From assembly GCF_018688335.1 (NCBI RefSeq), contig NZ_CP061316.1, positions 310,001 through 374,000 of the forward strand: a DNA stretch of 64,000 bases, read 5' to 3'. This document shows, one piece after another, positions 52,827 to 62,425 of this stretch. Below the pieces are notes generated by a model. That model ran no database searches and was not told where the DNA came from. It worked only from the letters and a program-made list of their open reading frames with translations. Source of the stretch: Polynucleobacter sp. AP-Jannik-300A-C4 (lineage in GTDB: Bacteria; Pseudomonadota; Gammaproteobacteria; Burkholderiales; Burkholderiaceae). The position numbers were made by a program, and so were the translations under genes. Each line of letters starts with the position of its first letter. Position 1 is the first letter of the stretch.

Positions 52827-52855
52827 AGTCATTTTAAGTTTATAGTTTAATGACT
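52827..52855. promoter_or_regulatory. Inverted repeat upstream of HATPase-STAS gene
   Basis: AGTCATT (52827-52833) and AATGACT (52849-52855) are perfect reverse complements 15 bp apart, about 40 bp before the ATG of the divergent gene. It might be a separate operator for that gene. The region is very AT-rich, so chance is possible. Confidence 0.4.
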
Positions 52856-52895
52856 TTAACTTTATATTAAACCATTTTTAACTTGGCAGTCAATA

Positions 52896-53927
52896 ATGTC
52901 TAAACCATCAAGACTTAATCAACTTATAGCAAGCGTAACCGAGGATGTTGTAGCACATCCCGCTGATCTGACGCGCCATTACATGGGTAAGCTGAATATT
53001 TCCAGGGTTGGCGCAAATAACTATATTAAACAGCTAGAGGAGCAGGGTTGGATTGCCAGAAGTGGGCCATCTACAAGGCCTTTGTTTAGTCCTGGGTATC
53101 AAAGGCATGTCTCAAGGCTCTACGAAATCGAAAATCTTGAGGAGGATCTGGTTTGGGCTAAGGAATTTAGGCCATATTTCAGCCTTGCACCAAATGTCTT
53201 TAATATCGTAAATCATGGCTTTACCGAGATGTTAAATAATGCAATTGACCACTCTGGAGGGAGTGAGGTTTTTATTTGGGCTCGGCAAACCGAAACCCGT
53301 TTTACATTGGCTATATCTGACAATGGAATTGGCATATTCGCAAAAATCGCTACCGCACTTAATTTGCCAGATATGCGACAAGCTCTTTTTGAGCTGTCAA
53401 AGGGTAAATTTACAACCGACCCAAGTAGGCATAGTGGTGAGGGCGTATTTTTTACTTCTCGGATGTTTGATTGGTTTGAAATAAATGCTAATAACTTAGA
53501 GTTCCATCACGATCAAAAGCTTGTGGAGGATGTATTGCATGAAGCAAAGGGGATATTTCCTGATGGAACAGTTGTCTTTATGAGTATTGCTTTAGATAGC
53601 ATGCGAACTACAGCCGATGTCTATGCGGAATATACAAATGCTCCCGATGATTTTGATTTTTCTAAAACCGTGGTTCCAATGAAGCTTGCGCAGTATGGGG
53701 AAGAGCATTTGGTTTCGAGGTCCCAGGCAAAAAGATTGATAGCGCGATTTGATAGGTTTAAAAGGGTGGTGCTTAATTTTGATGGGGTGCAAGAAATTGG
53801 TCAGGCATTTGCGGATGAAATTTTCAGGGTTTATGCCAATGAGCACCCCGATGTCGAGTTGATACCAGAAAAGATGACTAAACAAGTTCAGGGTATGTGG
53901 TTGAGGGCTGTGGCTCCAAGAATTTAG
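52896..53927 (+). CDS. Winged-helix, HATPase and STAS-like (DUF4325) protein
   Basis: A 343-residue three-part protein. Residues about 5-70 form a winged helix (GKLNISRVGANNYIKQLEEQGWI). Residues about 100-230 form a GHKL ATPase: N box TEMLNNAIDHS with Glu111 and Asn115, G1 box SDNGIGI (Asp142, Gly144, Gly146), and G2 box HSGEGVFFTSRMF. Residues about 270-335 are a STAS-like DUF4325 domain (VVLNFDGVQEIGQAFADEIFRVYANEHP). There is no histidine phosphoacceptor, so it is not a classic histidine kinase. It resembles anti-sigma switch proteins fused to a DNA-binding head. It is the only + strand gene of the transposon, so cargo or element regulator. Confidence 0.82.
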   Translation: MSKPSRLNQLIASVTEDVVAHPADLTRHYMGKLNISRVGANNYIKQLEEQGWIARSGPSTRPLFSPGYQRHVSRLYEIENLEEDLVWAKEFRPYFSLAPNVFNIVNHGFTEMLNNAIDHSGGSEVFIWARQTETRFTLAISDNGIGIFAKIATALNLPDMRQALFELSKGKFTTDPSRHSGEGVFFTSRMFDWFEINANNLEFHHDQKLVEDVLHEAKGIFPDGTVVFMSIALDSMRTTADVYAEYTNAPDDFDFSKTVVPMKLAQYGEEHLVSRSQAKRLIARFDRFKRVVLNFDGVQEIGQAFADEIFRVYANEHPDVELIPEKMTKQVQGMWLRAVAPRI

Positions 53928-53998
53928 TGAATTTCACTATAGGTAGTTGTTGCGTTTCTCATTCTGACTATTAGTAGATGATTTAACGTTTTTATTGC

Positions 53999-54041
53999 TT
54001 GCAATTTATGGGGTCCAAACTTGCAGCTTATGGGGTCTAAA
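53999..54041 (+). repeat. Right-end TnsB-type sites 1 and 2
   Basis: Two adjacent sites, TTGCAATTTATGGGGTCCAA at 53999 and TTGCAGCTTATGGGGTCTAA at 54021, spaced 22 bp. They share the TTGCARYTTATGGGGTCYAA pattern and point towards the right end, opposite to the left-end sites. Confidence 0.8.
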
Positions 54042-54065
54042 TTGCAATTTATGCGTAAACGCACA
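54042..54065 (+). repeat. Right terminal inverted repeat
   Basis: It reads TTGCAATTTATGCGTAAACG then CACA, ending in ACA at 54065. It is the reverse complement of the left end at 20 of 24 positions. It follows the two internal right-end sites at a 21-bp step. Confidence 0.8.
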
Positions 54066-54402
54066 AAATAGTAAAAAAGTTGGATTTTCGGCACTTTTTT
54101 ATGATATGAAATAAGCACCCACTAACTTCTATAAATCATTGAATTTAAACAATAAAATATCAAAAATAAGGACTTCCACGGGGGGTAAGTGTATTTCAAG
54201 ACCTATAAGTTATTGAAACACCATTCTTTATTCTTGACTTGATATAAGAACCTTCTTAGGATGGCACATGTTTTTAACTTATTGCATTGCAACATAAATC
54301 AGATGTTTGATTTTTTGGTGTGCTGCAAGACCATGAATGATTAAATGTTTGTCTGCCGATTCGAGTGACTTGCAACTAGCCCAGCCCCTAGGCGCTAAGG
54401 CT
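54066..54402. other. Intergenic region after the transposon's right end
   Basis: No gene seen. There is a pair of similar short stretches (CTATAAATCATTGAATTT at about 54130 and CCTATAAGTTATTGAAAC at about 54200) that may be an old direct repeat. The promoter for the lytic transglycosylase gene should lie in the right part. The 337-bp stretch is AT-rich, unlike the housekeeping genes that follow. Confidence 0.5.
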
Positions 54403-55320
54403 ATGAAGTTGTTCTCTTACGCGCTCTCACCAGTTTATCGGGTGCTCAATGGCTTATTGATCGTGACAGTGTTCATGATCGTGGGGCTCTGGCTCTCCGG
54501 CAATGGTACTCAAGCGGGTGCATTTGATATGGCTCGCATCTTGGTTCCAGATGAAGCTCGCCAGATGGTTTGGCAAAACGGATTTGGAATGCTCGATCAA
54601 TACCAAGAAGAGACTCCAAAGGCTCTGGACGATAAAGAAATCACCAGCGTGATCTACGACAAGGCTTCAGCAGGCTCTAGCAGCAGCCTGACAAGCTCTA
54701 GGCACCAAAAAGTAGCCCTTCTAGTGCCATCAGTAGCCCACGCGCAGGTGAAGCCAATCTCTCACTTATCGGATCGCATCCCAGCATCAAAAATAGATCC
54801 ACAGGCGCTAGATTCCAAATTAATGACATCGATTCAAAATCAACGCGCAGTAGCTGACTTCTTCGAGAAAAAGTACAAGCTGGACCGCGCCAAGATTGAA
54901 GAGTATGTATCTAATACTGTATTGATTGCAAAAGAAGTCAATATTGATCCAGTCCTATTACTCGCCGTGATCTCAGTGGAGTCTAATTTCAACCCGCTCA
55001 GTAAAAGTCATGCTGGCGCTGAGGGCTTGATGCAGGTGATGACTACAATTCACCAAGATAAATATGCCTTGTATGGCGGGGTTAGTGAAGCAGTTAAGCC
55101 AGAGGTGAATATTCGGATAGGCGCCTACATCCTGAAGTATTTGATAGCGACCAGTGGCTCATTACGTAATGGCTTGAAATACTATGTTGGTGCGGCAAAT
55201 GCAGAAAATGACGGCGGCTACACTGATAAAGTGATGGCTGAGAGAAATCGTTTGATTAGTTTGTGCCAGCCAACGTCGCAAAGTAAATTAACTTTGAATG
55301 GTAAAGATTTGCGTTCATAG
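54403..55320 (+). CDS. Lytic transglycosylase (SLT domain), membrane-anchored
   Basis: About 305 residues with one N-terminal span (YRVLNGLLIVTVFMIVGLWLS), a disordered linker rich in Ser/Pro, and a C-terminal goose-lysozyme-like SLT domain: ILLAVISVESNFNPLSKS with the catalytic Glu, HAGAEGLMQVM, and VNIRIGAYILKYLI. It would cut peptidoglycan in the periplasm with formation of 1,6-anhydro-muropeptides. The ATG at 54403 is used; an in-frame ATG at 54337 would add 22 unusual residues. It ends near a strong hairpin terminator. Confidence 0.88.
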   Translation: MKLFSYALSPVYRVLNGLLIVTVFMIVGLWLSGNGTQAGAFDMARILVPDEARQMVWQNGFGMLDQYQEETPKALDDKEITSVIYDKASAGSSSSLTSSRHQKVALLVPSVAHAQVKPISHLSDRIPASKIDPQALDSKLMTSIQNQRAVADFFEKKYKLDRAKIEEYVSNTVLIAKEVNIDPVLLLAVISVESNFNPLSKSHAGAEGLMQVMTTIHQDKYALYGGVSEAVKPEVNIRIGAYILKYLIATSGSLRNGLKYYVGAANAENDGGYTDKVMAERNRLISLCQPTSQSKLTLNGKDLRS

Positions 55321-55342
55321 GCACCCCATTTACTTTGTAAAA

Positions 55343-55377
55343 ATAAAGGCCACTCAGTTCAATTGAGTGGCCTTATT
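55343..55377. terminator. Bidirectional rho-independent terminator
   Basis: AAGGCCACTCA-gttcaat-TGAGTGGCCTT with A-rich sequence on one side and TTATT on the other. It sits between the convergent transglycosylase and FKBP genes and can serve both strands. Confidence 0.85.
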
Positions 55378-55399
55378 ACTTGCAGATGCAGCTTTCGAA

Positions 55400-55747
55400 T
55401 TAACTGACTCCGTGTAGCTCTACATCAAATACCAGCGTCGCATTTGGGGGAATCACACCACCAGCACCGCGTGGCCCATAACCCATTTCTGAAGGGATGA
55501 TCAGGGTGCGTTTACCGCCGATTTTCATGCCTTGAACACCCTGGTCCCAGCCCTTAATGACATGGCCAGCACCTAAAGGAAAGCTGAATAATTGGCCGCG
55601 ATCAAGGGAGCTATCAAACTTCTGCCCTTTGTGATCTGGTGCATTCTCATCAAATAACCAGCCGGTGTAATGTACGTCCACATCATTGCCGGCAACGGCT
55701 TCCGCGCCATCACCAACAACAGTATCTATTTTTTGCAGTTCGCTCAC
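55400..55747 (-). CDS. FKBP-type peptidyl-prolyl cis-trans isomerase
   Basis: About 115 residues; a single FKBP domain with [50 protein letters not shown] (split by the usual conserved Tyr, Asp and Phe pocket residues) and [27 protein letters not shown]. It catalyses proline isomerisation; no signal peptide, so cytoplasmic. GTG at 55747 is the start: it has AGAGGAAG ahead on the minus strand and fits the usual FKBP N-terminus. The longer frame to 55882 would run into the divergent gene's start. Confidence 0.9.
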   Translation of the reverse strand: MSELQKIDTVVGDGAEAVAGNDVDVHYTGWLFDENAPDHKGQKFDSSLDRGQLFSFPLGAGHVIKGWDQGVQGMKIGGKRTLIIPSEMGYGPRGAGGVIPPNATLVFDVELHGVS

Positions 55748-55822
55748 GTTTTTCTTCCTCTTTGGCTGAAATTGAGGGGCTAGTATATTCTGAGCGTAAT
55801 CTTTTTGTTCGAGCACAATCAC

Positions 55823-56839
55823 ATGACACACTTCTGGCCTCATTCCGCTTATCAAACCCTGACGGTGGGCTCGGATAATCAATTACTGGTGACGGATGAT
55901 TTTCTGCGTACTTACCTACTGCGCCCAGAGTTAAATCTCGTTCCTGAATCCTGCGATGCAGAGCGAAGCCTGCATCAACGTTTAAGCGAGAGCCCGCGTG
56001 CAGTGATTTCTGATCAAGAAATTGCTGCGATGGCTGATCCTGATATTCAGGTGAACTATCAAGTTTGGCTGAGATATCGAGCCAAATTATTGGCGGCTAG
56101 CTCTTTAGAAAACTTCTATATGAGTTTGTTTAAAGGTGAAGGTGTAGATGTTCCACCGCTATTTATTGCTCAGCTGGCGCAAATATTTATTCACCATATC
56201 TTGGGTCAAGATTGCCATCCCTTAGATGCTCGCATGGGCGAGATTTTCTTTCGGACTCAGAAGATCACTGTGCTAGAGGACGGTGTTGTAATGGGTGCAG
56301 ATGATGAGGTGGTTACTCGCAATGCACAGGCAGGGGAGACTGGCAATATTCTAGATCTCCTGAAGAGTAAGTCGATGTCTATGCGCTCGATCGACTTAGA
56401 TGTTCTGCACGAAGAAAATGCTGATCTCTATTGGGAGAAATCCGAGGATCATGACTTTGCGGTTCAACTGAATTTTGGGCAGCCACCTATTAATCACTTT
56501 TGCCGCGTGCTTGAAAAATGGATACAACATTTTTTAGGTGCTCAGGTACGTATTACCCCAATGCAGCAAATCACTGACCCAAAGTGGTCTTGGCATGTTG
56601 GCCTCGATGCTGCTGCATCCGATATCCTCAATAAGCTGTATAAAAAAGAGCCCGTAGATCCGGATGAGCTTGAGAGAGTGATCTGTTTATTCCGCCTCGA
56701 CTTTATCGATGAGGCTGCTGTTACCCAATCGCAGGCTGGAAAACCAGTCTATATGGCGATTGCTATGAATGATGAAAAGCAACTCAAGCTGAAACCGCAA
56801 AACCTGCTCTTCAATTTGCCCTTAGCTAAAGCTTCCTAG
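55823..56839 (+). CDS. DUF6352 family protein
   Basis: About 338 residues of mostly alpha-helical sequence. [13 protein letters not shown], then [29 protein letters not shown] and [26 protein letters not shown] match DUF6352, found mainly in betaproteobacteria. Function unknown. The ATG at 55823 is preferred; the frame from 55805 adds six residues. Divergent from the FKBP gene (75 bp) and convergent with the MFS gene, with an 18-bp overlap at the 3' ends. Confidence 0.82.
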   Translation: MTHFWPHSAYQTLTVGSDNQLLVTDDFLRTYLLRPELNLVPESCDAERSLHQRLSESPRAVISDQEIAAMADPDIQVNYQVWLRYRAKLLAASSLENFYMSLFKGEGVDVPPLFIAQLAQIFIHHILGQDCHPLDARMGEIFFRTQKITVLEDGVVMGADDEVVTRNAQAGETGNILDLLKSKSMSMRSIDLDVLHEENADLYWEKSEDHDFAVQLNFGQPPINHFCRVLEKWIQHFLGAQVRITPMQQITDPKWSWHVGLDAAASDILNKLYKKEPVDPDELERVICLFRLDFIDEAAVTQSQAGKPVYMAIAMNDEKQLKLKPQNLLFNLPLAKAS

Positions 56840-58018
56840 TTTCTTGCGATTGGCGCTAAGCCAAATCAAAGCACCTGCTGTGACGGCAACTGGAAGTAGT
56901 GAGCCCCAGTTCAAAATATTCCAGCCCTGCGAGGTAATGAGTGCGCCAGAGCCGAAAGAAGTAAAGGCCATGGTGCCAAATACAAAGAAGTTAATTGCCG
57001 CCTGAGCTTTGTCACGCTCTTCCGGGCGGTAAGCTGTCATCGCCAATGAGGTCGAACCCGTAAATAAAAAGTTCCAACCAACCCCCAATAAAAATAACGC
57101 AATTAAGAATTGATGTAAGTCGGTACCAGATAGTGCGATTGCTATGCACAAGAAATTGAGGATGACCCCAACGCCCATGATTTTGAGGGTGCCAAAGCGC
57201 TGAATGAGTGAGCCAGTAAAAAATCCGGGGGCAAACATCCCGATCACGTGCCACTCTAAAACCAGAGCAGTATCAGAGAAGGGTAGTCCACAAATTTGCA
57301 TAGCGAGCGGAGTAGCTGCCATCAGGAGGTTCATGACGCCATAACCCAGGGAGGCACCAATCACCGCAACCATAAAGACTGGCTGCATCAGAATAGTCTT
57401 TAGATCTCTACCATCGGACAGCGAGTGCCGTGTCTTGAATTCTTCTGGAAAGTGGATGAACTGCATCACGATGATGCTAATCAAGCCAGCTATCGAAAGG
57501 GAGAGATATGCGCCTAAAAATGCAGTATCAAAGAAATCCTTGGTCCATGACGCAAGATTAGGCCCAATGACAGCGCCCAGGATTCCGCCGGCTAGCACCC
57601 AAGAGACCGCTTTATCTCTCTGGCTGACAACGGTCAGCTCGGCAGCAGCAAACCGATAGAGTTGCCCATTAGCGCTGTAATAGCCTGCAATAAAGGTGCC
57701 CAGCACCAAGAGCCAGAAATTCTTAGAAATGGCGGCATAGGCGCAAAGAAGGGCTGATAAGACTGCTACCAATAGGCCCAGCTGAAAAGAAATCTTCCGA
57801 CCAAAGTAATTTTGAGTTTTGGCGACGATCGAGGTAGAGAAGGCCCCACCAACAACATAGCCCATGACAGGTAGGGTAGCCATCCAAGCGACGGGGCTCA
57901 GACTAAGTCCAACCAGGCCATTAATGGCAATAAAAGTCACATTATTGGTCAAAAACAAGCCCTGGCAGAGAATTAGCAGTACGAGGTTTTTGTTGAGCAG
58001 AGTGTACTTATTGGTCAT
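56822..58018 (-). CDS. MFS transporter
   Basis: A 398-residue protein with twelve hydrophobic helices in two sets of six and a cytoplasmic loop in the middle (FPEEFKTRHSLSDGRDLK). The motif after helix 2 (AKTQNYFGRKISFQLGLL) is the usual MFS signature A in changed form. It is most like the drug/metabolite exporter subgroups of MFS. The substrate is not predictable. It may share a promoter region with the isocitrate dehydrogenase gene downstream on the other strand. Confidence 0.9.
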   Translation of the reverse strand: MTNKYTLLNKNLVLLILCQGLFLTNNVTFIAINGLVGLSLSPVAWMATLPVMGYVVGGAFSTSIVAKTQNYFGRKISFQLGLLVAVLSALLCAYAAISKNFWLLVLGTFIAGYYSANGQLYRFAAAELTVVSQRDKAVSWVLAGGILGAVIGPNLASWTKDFFDTAFLGAYLSLSIAGLISIIVMQFIHFPEEFKTRHSLSDGRDLKTILMQPVFMVAVIGASLGYGVMNLLMAATPLAMQICGLPFSDTALVLEWHVIGMFAPGFFTGSLIQRFGTLKIMGVGVILNFLCIAIALSGTDLHQFLIALFLLGVGWNFLFTGSTSLAMTAYRPEERDKAQAAINFFVFGTMAFTSFGSGALITSQGWNILNWGSLLPVAVTAGALIWLSANRKKLGSFS

Positions 58019-58269
58019 GCGCCACAGTTTACGATCTAAGTGTCCGCCGGGTTTGCTCGCTGGATTCCCTGAAATTGACCCGCTTTGGCCAATTTGGGGT
58101 CTAAATCCCCTTAAATAGCCGGGTTCGATGATTTAAAATAGACGTCTCGGTCCAGTGCGTGAAATATCACCCAAGATAGCCAAAAGCGCCTGAAGTGTTG
58201 CGCATGGAACGCGAGAGTGGTTCGGTATAAGGCCGAGCCCTAATATTTATCCATATCGAGGAAACATCA

Positions 58270-60507
58270 ATGGCTTCAGAGAAATCAAAGATCATTTACA
58301 CGCTGACAGACGAAGCGCCATTATTGGCGACCTGTGCATTTTTACCAATCATGCGTACTTTTACAGCGCCAGCTGGGGTGCAGGTTGTAGAAAGCGACAT
58401 TTCTGTTGCGGCACGTATCTTGGCAGAGTTCTCTGATTGCTTAAGTGCTGAGCAGAAAGTGCCTGATAATTTAGCCGAGCTGGGTCGTATGACTTTATTG
58501 CCGGATACCAACATCATCAAGCTGCCGAATATCAGTGCTTCAGTGCCTCAGTTGCTCGCCGCTATCAAGGAATTGCAATCTAAGGGTTATAAGATCCCTG
58601 ATTTCCCAGAAGATCCTAAGGATGATGCTGAAAAAGCAATTCGTACTCGTTACTCTAAGTGTTTGGGTAGTGCAGTAAACCCAGTATTGCGCGAAGGTAA
58701 CTCTGATCGCCGCGCACCAAATGCGGTCAAACGTTATGCCCGCAAGAATCCACACTCCATGGGTGAGTGGAGTCAGGCTTCCCGTACACACGTATCCCAC
58801 ATGCATGGTGGCGATTTCTACGCAGGCGAGAAGTCAATGACTATGACTAAGGCATGTGATGTGAAGATGGACTTGGTCACAAAGAGTGGCAAGACCATCG
58901 TTCTCAAGCCAAAAGTCTCTTTACTGGCTGGTGAAATTATTGACAGCATGTATATGAGTAAGAAAGCGCTCTGCGAGTTCTACGAAAAAGAAATTGAAGA
59001 TGCTTATAAGACTGGCATGATGTTGTCCTTGCACGTGAAGGCAACCATGATGAAGGTATCGCACCCAATCGTGTTTGGCCATGCTGTAAAGATTTTCTAC
59101 AAAGATGCATTTGCAAAGCACGGCAAGTTGTTTGAAGAGTTAGGCGTTAATCCAAACAATGGTATGAGCAGTTTGTATGACAAGATCAAAACCTTGCCAG
59201 AATCTAAGCGCGAAGAAATCATTCAAGACTTGCACGCTTGCCATGAGCACCGCCCAGCATTGGCGATGGTGGATTCTGCTAAAGGCATTACCAACCTCCA
59301 TTCACCAAGCGATGTGATCGTGGATGCATCGATGCCAGCGATGATTCGTGTTGGTGGCAAGATGTGGGGTGCTGATGGTCGTTTGCATGACACGAAGGCA
59401 GTGATTCCAGAAAGTACGTTCGCCCGTATCTACCAAGAGATGATTAACTTCTGTAAGACTCACGGTAACTTTGATCCAAAAACCATGGGCACAGTGCCAA
59501 ACGTGGGCTTGATGGCTCAGCAGGCAGAGGAGTACGGCTCACACGACAAGACCTTTGAGATTGCCGAAGCTGGTGTTGCCCGCATTGTTGCGGATGACGG
59601 CACAGTATTGCTTGAGCAGAATGTGGAAGAGGGCGATATCTGGCGTATGTGTCAGGTTAAAGATGTGCCGATTCGTGACTGGGTTAAGTTGGCGGTAAAC
59701 CGTGCGCGTTTATCAAATACTCCAGCAGTATTCTGGTTAGACGAGTACCGTCCACATGAAGCTGAGTTGATCAAGAAGGTTCAAACCTATCTCAAAGATT
59801 ACGACTTAACTGGTGTGGATATTCAGATCATGTCTCAGACTCGCGCAATGCGCTATACATTGGAGCGCATCATTCGCGGTAAAGATACGATTTCAGTGAC
59901 AGGCAATATTTTGCGTGACTACCTCACTGACTTGTTCCCAATTATGGAGCTTGGCACTAGCGCCAAGATGTTGTCTATCGTGCCTTTGATGGCAGGTGGA
60001 GGCCTCTTTGAAACTGGTGCAGGTGGTTCTGCTCCTAAGCACGTTCAACAATTGGTTGAAGAGAATCATTTGCGTTGGGACTCTTTGGGCGAGTTCTTGG
60101 CCTTGGCTGTTTCTTTGGAGGATATTGGTGATAAGACCAATAATCCAAAAGTGAAGATCTTGGCCCGTACTTTAGATGAGGCAACTGGCACATTGTTGGA
60201 TAACAATAAGTCGCCATCTCCACGCACTGGTGAGTTGGATAACCGCGGTAGCCAGTTCTACTTGGCAATGTACTGGGCTCAAGCCTTAGCTGCGCAAACC
60301 GAAGATAAAGAATTGCAAGCCCACTTTACTCCGATTGCAAAAGCCTTGGCTGAGAACGAGCAAAAAATTGTTGCTGAGTTCAAGGCTGTGCAAGGTAAGC
60401 CAGCAGATATTGGCGGCTACTTCATGCCTGATCAAGCCAAGTTCAAAGCAGTGATGTGCCCAAGTGCAACATTGAACGATATCTTGAGCAAGGCAGCAGT
60501 AGCTTAA
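58270..60507 (+). CDS. icd: NADP-dependent isocitrate dehydrogenase, monomeric type
   Basis: A 745-residue enzyme of the monomeric IDH family, which oxidises isocitrate to 2-oxoglutarate with NADP in the TCA cycle. Length and markers fit: [32 protein letters not shown] [54 protein letters not shown], and [13 protein letters not shown]. It is the usual form in several proteobacteria in place of the shorter dimer. The ribosome site GAGGAAAC lies 5 bp before the ATG. It is transcribed alone and ends at a clear terminator. Confidence 0.97.
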   Translation: MASEKSKIIYTLTDEAPLLATCAFLPIMRTFTAPAGVQVVESDISVAARILAEFSDCLSAEQKVPDNLAELGRMTLLPDTNIIKLPNISASVPQLLAAIKELQSKGYKIPDFPEDPKDDAEKAIRTRYSKCLGSAVNPVLREGNSDRRAPNAVKRYARKNPHSMGEWSQASRTHVSHMHGGDFYAGEKSMTMTKACDVKMDLVTKSGKTIVLKPKVSLLAGEIIDSMYMSKKALCEFYEKEIEDAYKTGMMLSLHVKATMMKVSHPIVFGHAVKIFYKDAFAKHGKLFEELGVNPNNGMSSLYDKIKTLPESKREEIIQDLHACHEHRPALAMVDSAKGITNLHSPSDVIVDASMPAMIRVGGKMWGADGRLHDTKAVIPESTFARIYQEMINFCKTHGNFDPKTMGTVPNVGLMAQQAEEYGSHDKTFEIAEAGVARIVADDGTVLLEQNVEEGDIWRMCQVKDVPIRDWVKLAVNRARLSNTPAVFWLDEYRPHEAELIKKVQTYLKDYDLTGVDIQIMSQTRAMRYTLERIIRGKDTISVTGNILRDYLTDLFPIMELGTSAKMLSIVPLMAGGGLFETGAGGSAPKHVQQLVEENHLRWDSLGEFLALAVSLEDIGDKTNNPKVKILARTLDEATGTLLDNNKSPSPRTGELDNRGSQFYLAMYWAQALAAQTEDKELQAHFTPIAKALAENEQKIVAEFKAVQGKPADIGGYFMPDQAKFKAVMCPSATLNDILSKAAVA

Positions 60508-60544
60508 GCTTGTTTTACTTCACTAGGTGAAGTTCGCAAAATGA

Positions 60545-60575
60545 AAAAGGCAAACCAGTGGGTTTGCCTTTTTTC
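60545..60575 (+). terminator. Rho-independent terminator after icd
   Basis: AAAAAGGCAAACC-AGTG-GGTTTGCCTTTTTT, an excellent hairpin with a T-run. A smaller hairpin (ACTTCAC-TAG-GTGAAGT, 60517-60533) precedes it. Confidence 0.9.
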
Positions 60576-60626
60576 TTGCCCTCAGATCTTCTTTTGATCC
60601 TTACGCCTAGTGCCGTACTAATTATC

Positions 60627-61274
60627 CTAGGCATTCAGATACTGATCTTCTTGGTAGGTACTCACCCATTGCGGCCTATAAATTAACAACATAGCCAGCA
60701 ACATACCGGAGAGTGAGCCCTCCATAAATGACAGGATGAGTAAGCCTAAAAACCAGCCCACCGGATCATTGCTAGCAAATGAGGTGATATTGAATGCTTG
60801 TTGTAACCCGTATATCAACACGCCGGTTGCAAAGGTACTTAGAAAAGCTGCCAAATAACCATGCCCCAAAATCAGAATAAATAAATGTTTGGGTAGTAGT
60901 CGATCAACCGCCTTGATGACACAGTAAGCAAAGATTGCAGGAATGACGCTCACCATGACATAGTGTTGAGTGGACTCTACCAAGTCACCGCTGATGCTTA
61001 AGACCCCAACTAGGGCTACGAAAAAGAGGAGTGTGATTGCACTCCAGAAGCCAAATAATGCGACTAGTAATGAAGCTCCAAAAAAGTGGAAGGATAGATC
61101 GATTAAGTTATCGAGGTTGCTATTGGGTAGGTGGGCGCGAATATTCCAGGCTACAGCTAGCAGAAGAATGCAGACCAAAAAGAGGTTGCGAAGACGGGGT
61201 TGAAGAAGAACCCCTTGGCGACTTTGATACACGCCTAATAGGAAAATGGCACATGCCACTAGGATCCAGGTCAT
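60627..61274 (-). CDS. COG3235/CbiM-like membrane protein
   Basis: A 215-residue protein with about six to seven hydrophobic helices. The signature is LIDLSFHFFGASLLVALFG, plus SFMEGSLSGMLLAMLLIYRPQWV near the end, the pattern of COG3235, which is related to CbiM/energy-coupling factor permeases. It may help uptake of cobalt, nickel or a vitamin, but the usual partner ATPase genes are not nearby. Convergent with the isocitrate dehydrogenase gene. Confidence 0.78.
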   Translation of the reverse strand: MTWILVACAIFLLGVYQSRQGVLLQPRLRNLFLVCILLLAVAWNIRAHLPNSNLDNLIDLSFHFFGASLLVALFGFWSAITLLFFVALVGVLSISGDLVESTQHYVMVSVIPAIFAYCVIKAVDRLLPKHLFILILGHGYLAAFLSTFATGVLIYGLQQAFNITSFASNDPVGWFLGLLILSFMEGSLSGMLLAMLLIYRPQWVSTYQEDQYLNA

Positions 61275-61439
61275 ACCGCTCTTTCAGGGTAAATAAATTC
61301 TTATTTGAACTCCATATGAGCTGGTCAGATATTGGATGAAACCCTATTATCCAGCACGGTTCTGAGCAATAAATTGCCAACCGTAGGAGAATGAGCCTTA
61401 TTCACCATGCAGTTTGACATCCATCAAAGAGATATTGAT

Positions 61440-62402
61440 ATGTATACAAATGACCAAAAGCAACTTTCTTTAGAAATCACCCCCAAGGCAGTTTTTGAAG
61501 GACGCCGTGATTTGATTAAAAGCGCTGCTGCCGGAGCTTTTGGGTTGGCACTTGCGCCCTGGTTCTCACGCGAGGCTCTCGCAAGCACCCCACAAAAATT
61601 AATCGCAACACCAAATCCAAGTCTTTCGGTGAAGGAAGATACTACTGGCTATCAATATGTTACGGGCTACAACAATTTTTACGAGTTTGGTACCGAGAAA
61701 TCGGATCCTGCTGCCAATGCGGGCTCCCTGCAGACTCGTCCATGGACTGTCACGATTGAAGGTTTAGTTAAAAAACCAGTTACTTTGGATATTGATGCTC
61801 TTCTAAAACTTGCTCCAATGGAAGAGCGTGTTTATCGGATGCGCTGTGTTGAAGGTTGGTCGATGGTGATTCCTTGGGATGGTTACTCGCTCTCTAAATT
61901 ACTAAATTACGTTCAGCCTTTGGGCTCAGCAAAGTTTGTTGAGTTTATTTCTCTAGCAGATCGCAAACAAATGCCTGGCTTAAGGAGTCAAATCATTGAT
62001 TGGCCCTATCGCGAAGGCTTGCGTTTAGATGAGGCAATGAACCCATTGACGCTATTGACATTTGGTTTGTATGGTGAAGTGTTGCCCAAGCAAAATGGCG
62101 CTCCGGTTCGCATTGTCGTGCCCTGGAAATATGGCTTTAAGAGCGCTAAGTCGATTGTCAAAATTCGTTTGACTGAAGAGATGCCTAAGACCAGCTGGAG
62201 TCAATTTGATGCGCGAGAGTATGGCTTTTATTCCAACGTCAATCCTTTAGTGGATCATCCTCGTTGGAGTCAAGCAACTGAGCGTCGAATTGGCGATTTT
62301 AAAGCGGCCTTTGCACCTAAAATGAAAACACAAATGTTTAATGGTTATGGTGATCAAGTTGCCAGCATGTATACCGGCATGGACTTGAAGAAATTCTACT
62401 AA
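61440..62402 (+). CDS. msrP: Periplasmic methionine sulfoxide reductase, molybdopterin subunit
   Basis: About 320 residues with a Tat signal ([21 protein letters not shown], twin Arg at 22-23 as in E. coli MsrP). The sulfite-oxidase-like domain shows [23 protein letters not shown], where the Cys binds molybdenum, and [18 protein letters not shown]. It repairs oxidised methionines of periplasmic proteins with electrons from MsrQ. An ATG at 61407 would add 11 residues. The msrQ gene follows by 23 bp. Confidence 0.94.
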   Translation: MYTNDQKQLSLEITPKAVFEGRRDLIKSAAAGAFGLALAPWFSREALASTPQKLIATPNPSLSVKEDTTGYQYVTGYNNFYEFGTEKSDPAANAGSLQTRPWTVTIEGLVKKPVTLDIDALLKLAPMEERVYRMRCVEGWSMVIPWDGYSLSKLLNYVQPLGSAKFVEFISLADRKQMPGLRSQIIDWPYREGLRLDEAMNPLTLLTFGLYGEVLPKQNGAPVRIVVPWKYGFKSAKSIVKIRLTEEMPKTSWSQFDAREYGFYSNVNPLVDHPRWSQATERRIGDFKAAFAPKMKTQMFNGYGDQVASMYTGMDLKKFY

Positions 62403-62425
62403 TTGATCTGAGATAGTTGGTGTTC

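Larger units (their letters stand above)
46062..54065. mobile_element. Tn7-like transposon, 8004 bp, with tnsA-tnsB-tnsC-tniQ and two extra genes
   Basis: The left end begins TGTGCGATTACACATAAG and the right end, read inward on the other strand, begins TGTGCGTTTACGCATAAA. The two 24-base ends match at 20 positions and give a TGT...ACA boundary as in Tn7. Further TnsB-type repeats lie just inside both ends. Inside are the transposase genes in one operon on the minus strand, plus two other genes. No 5-bp target duplication is visible (left flank GCTCA, right flank AAATA). Either one end moved or was changed after insertion, or the exact boundary differs by a few bases. Confidence 0.85.

Noticed and set aside
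46062..54065. CRISPR array that would make the Tn7-like element an RNA-guided transposon
   Set aside because: No repeat-spacer pattern and no Cas genes are seen; the repeats at the ends are TnsB-type sites without spacers of constant length.
46057..54070. 5-bp target duplication around the transposon
   Set aside because: Flanks read GCTCA and AAATA, which do not match, so I do not claim one.
58019..58269. tRNA-like GGTTCGAT stretch before icd
   Set aside because: No cloverleaf can be formed around it; it is only a promoter/leader region.
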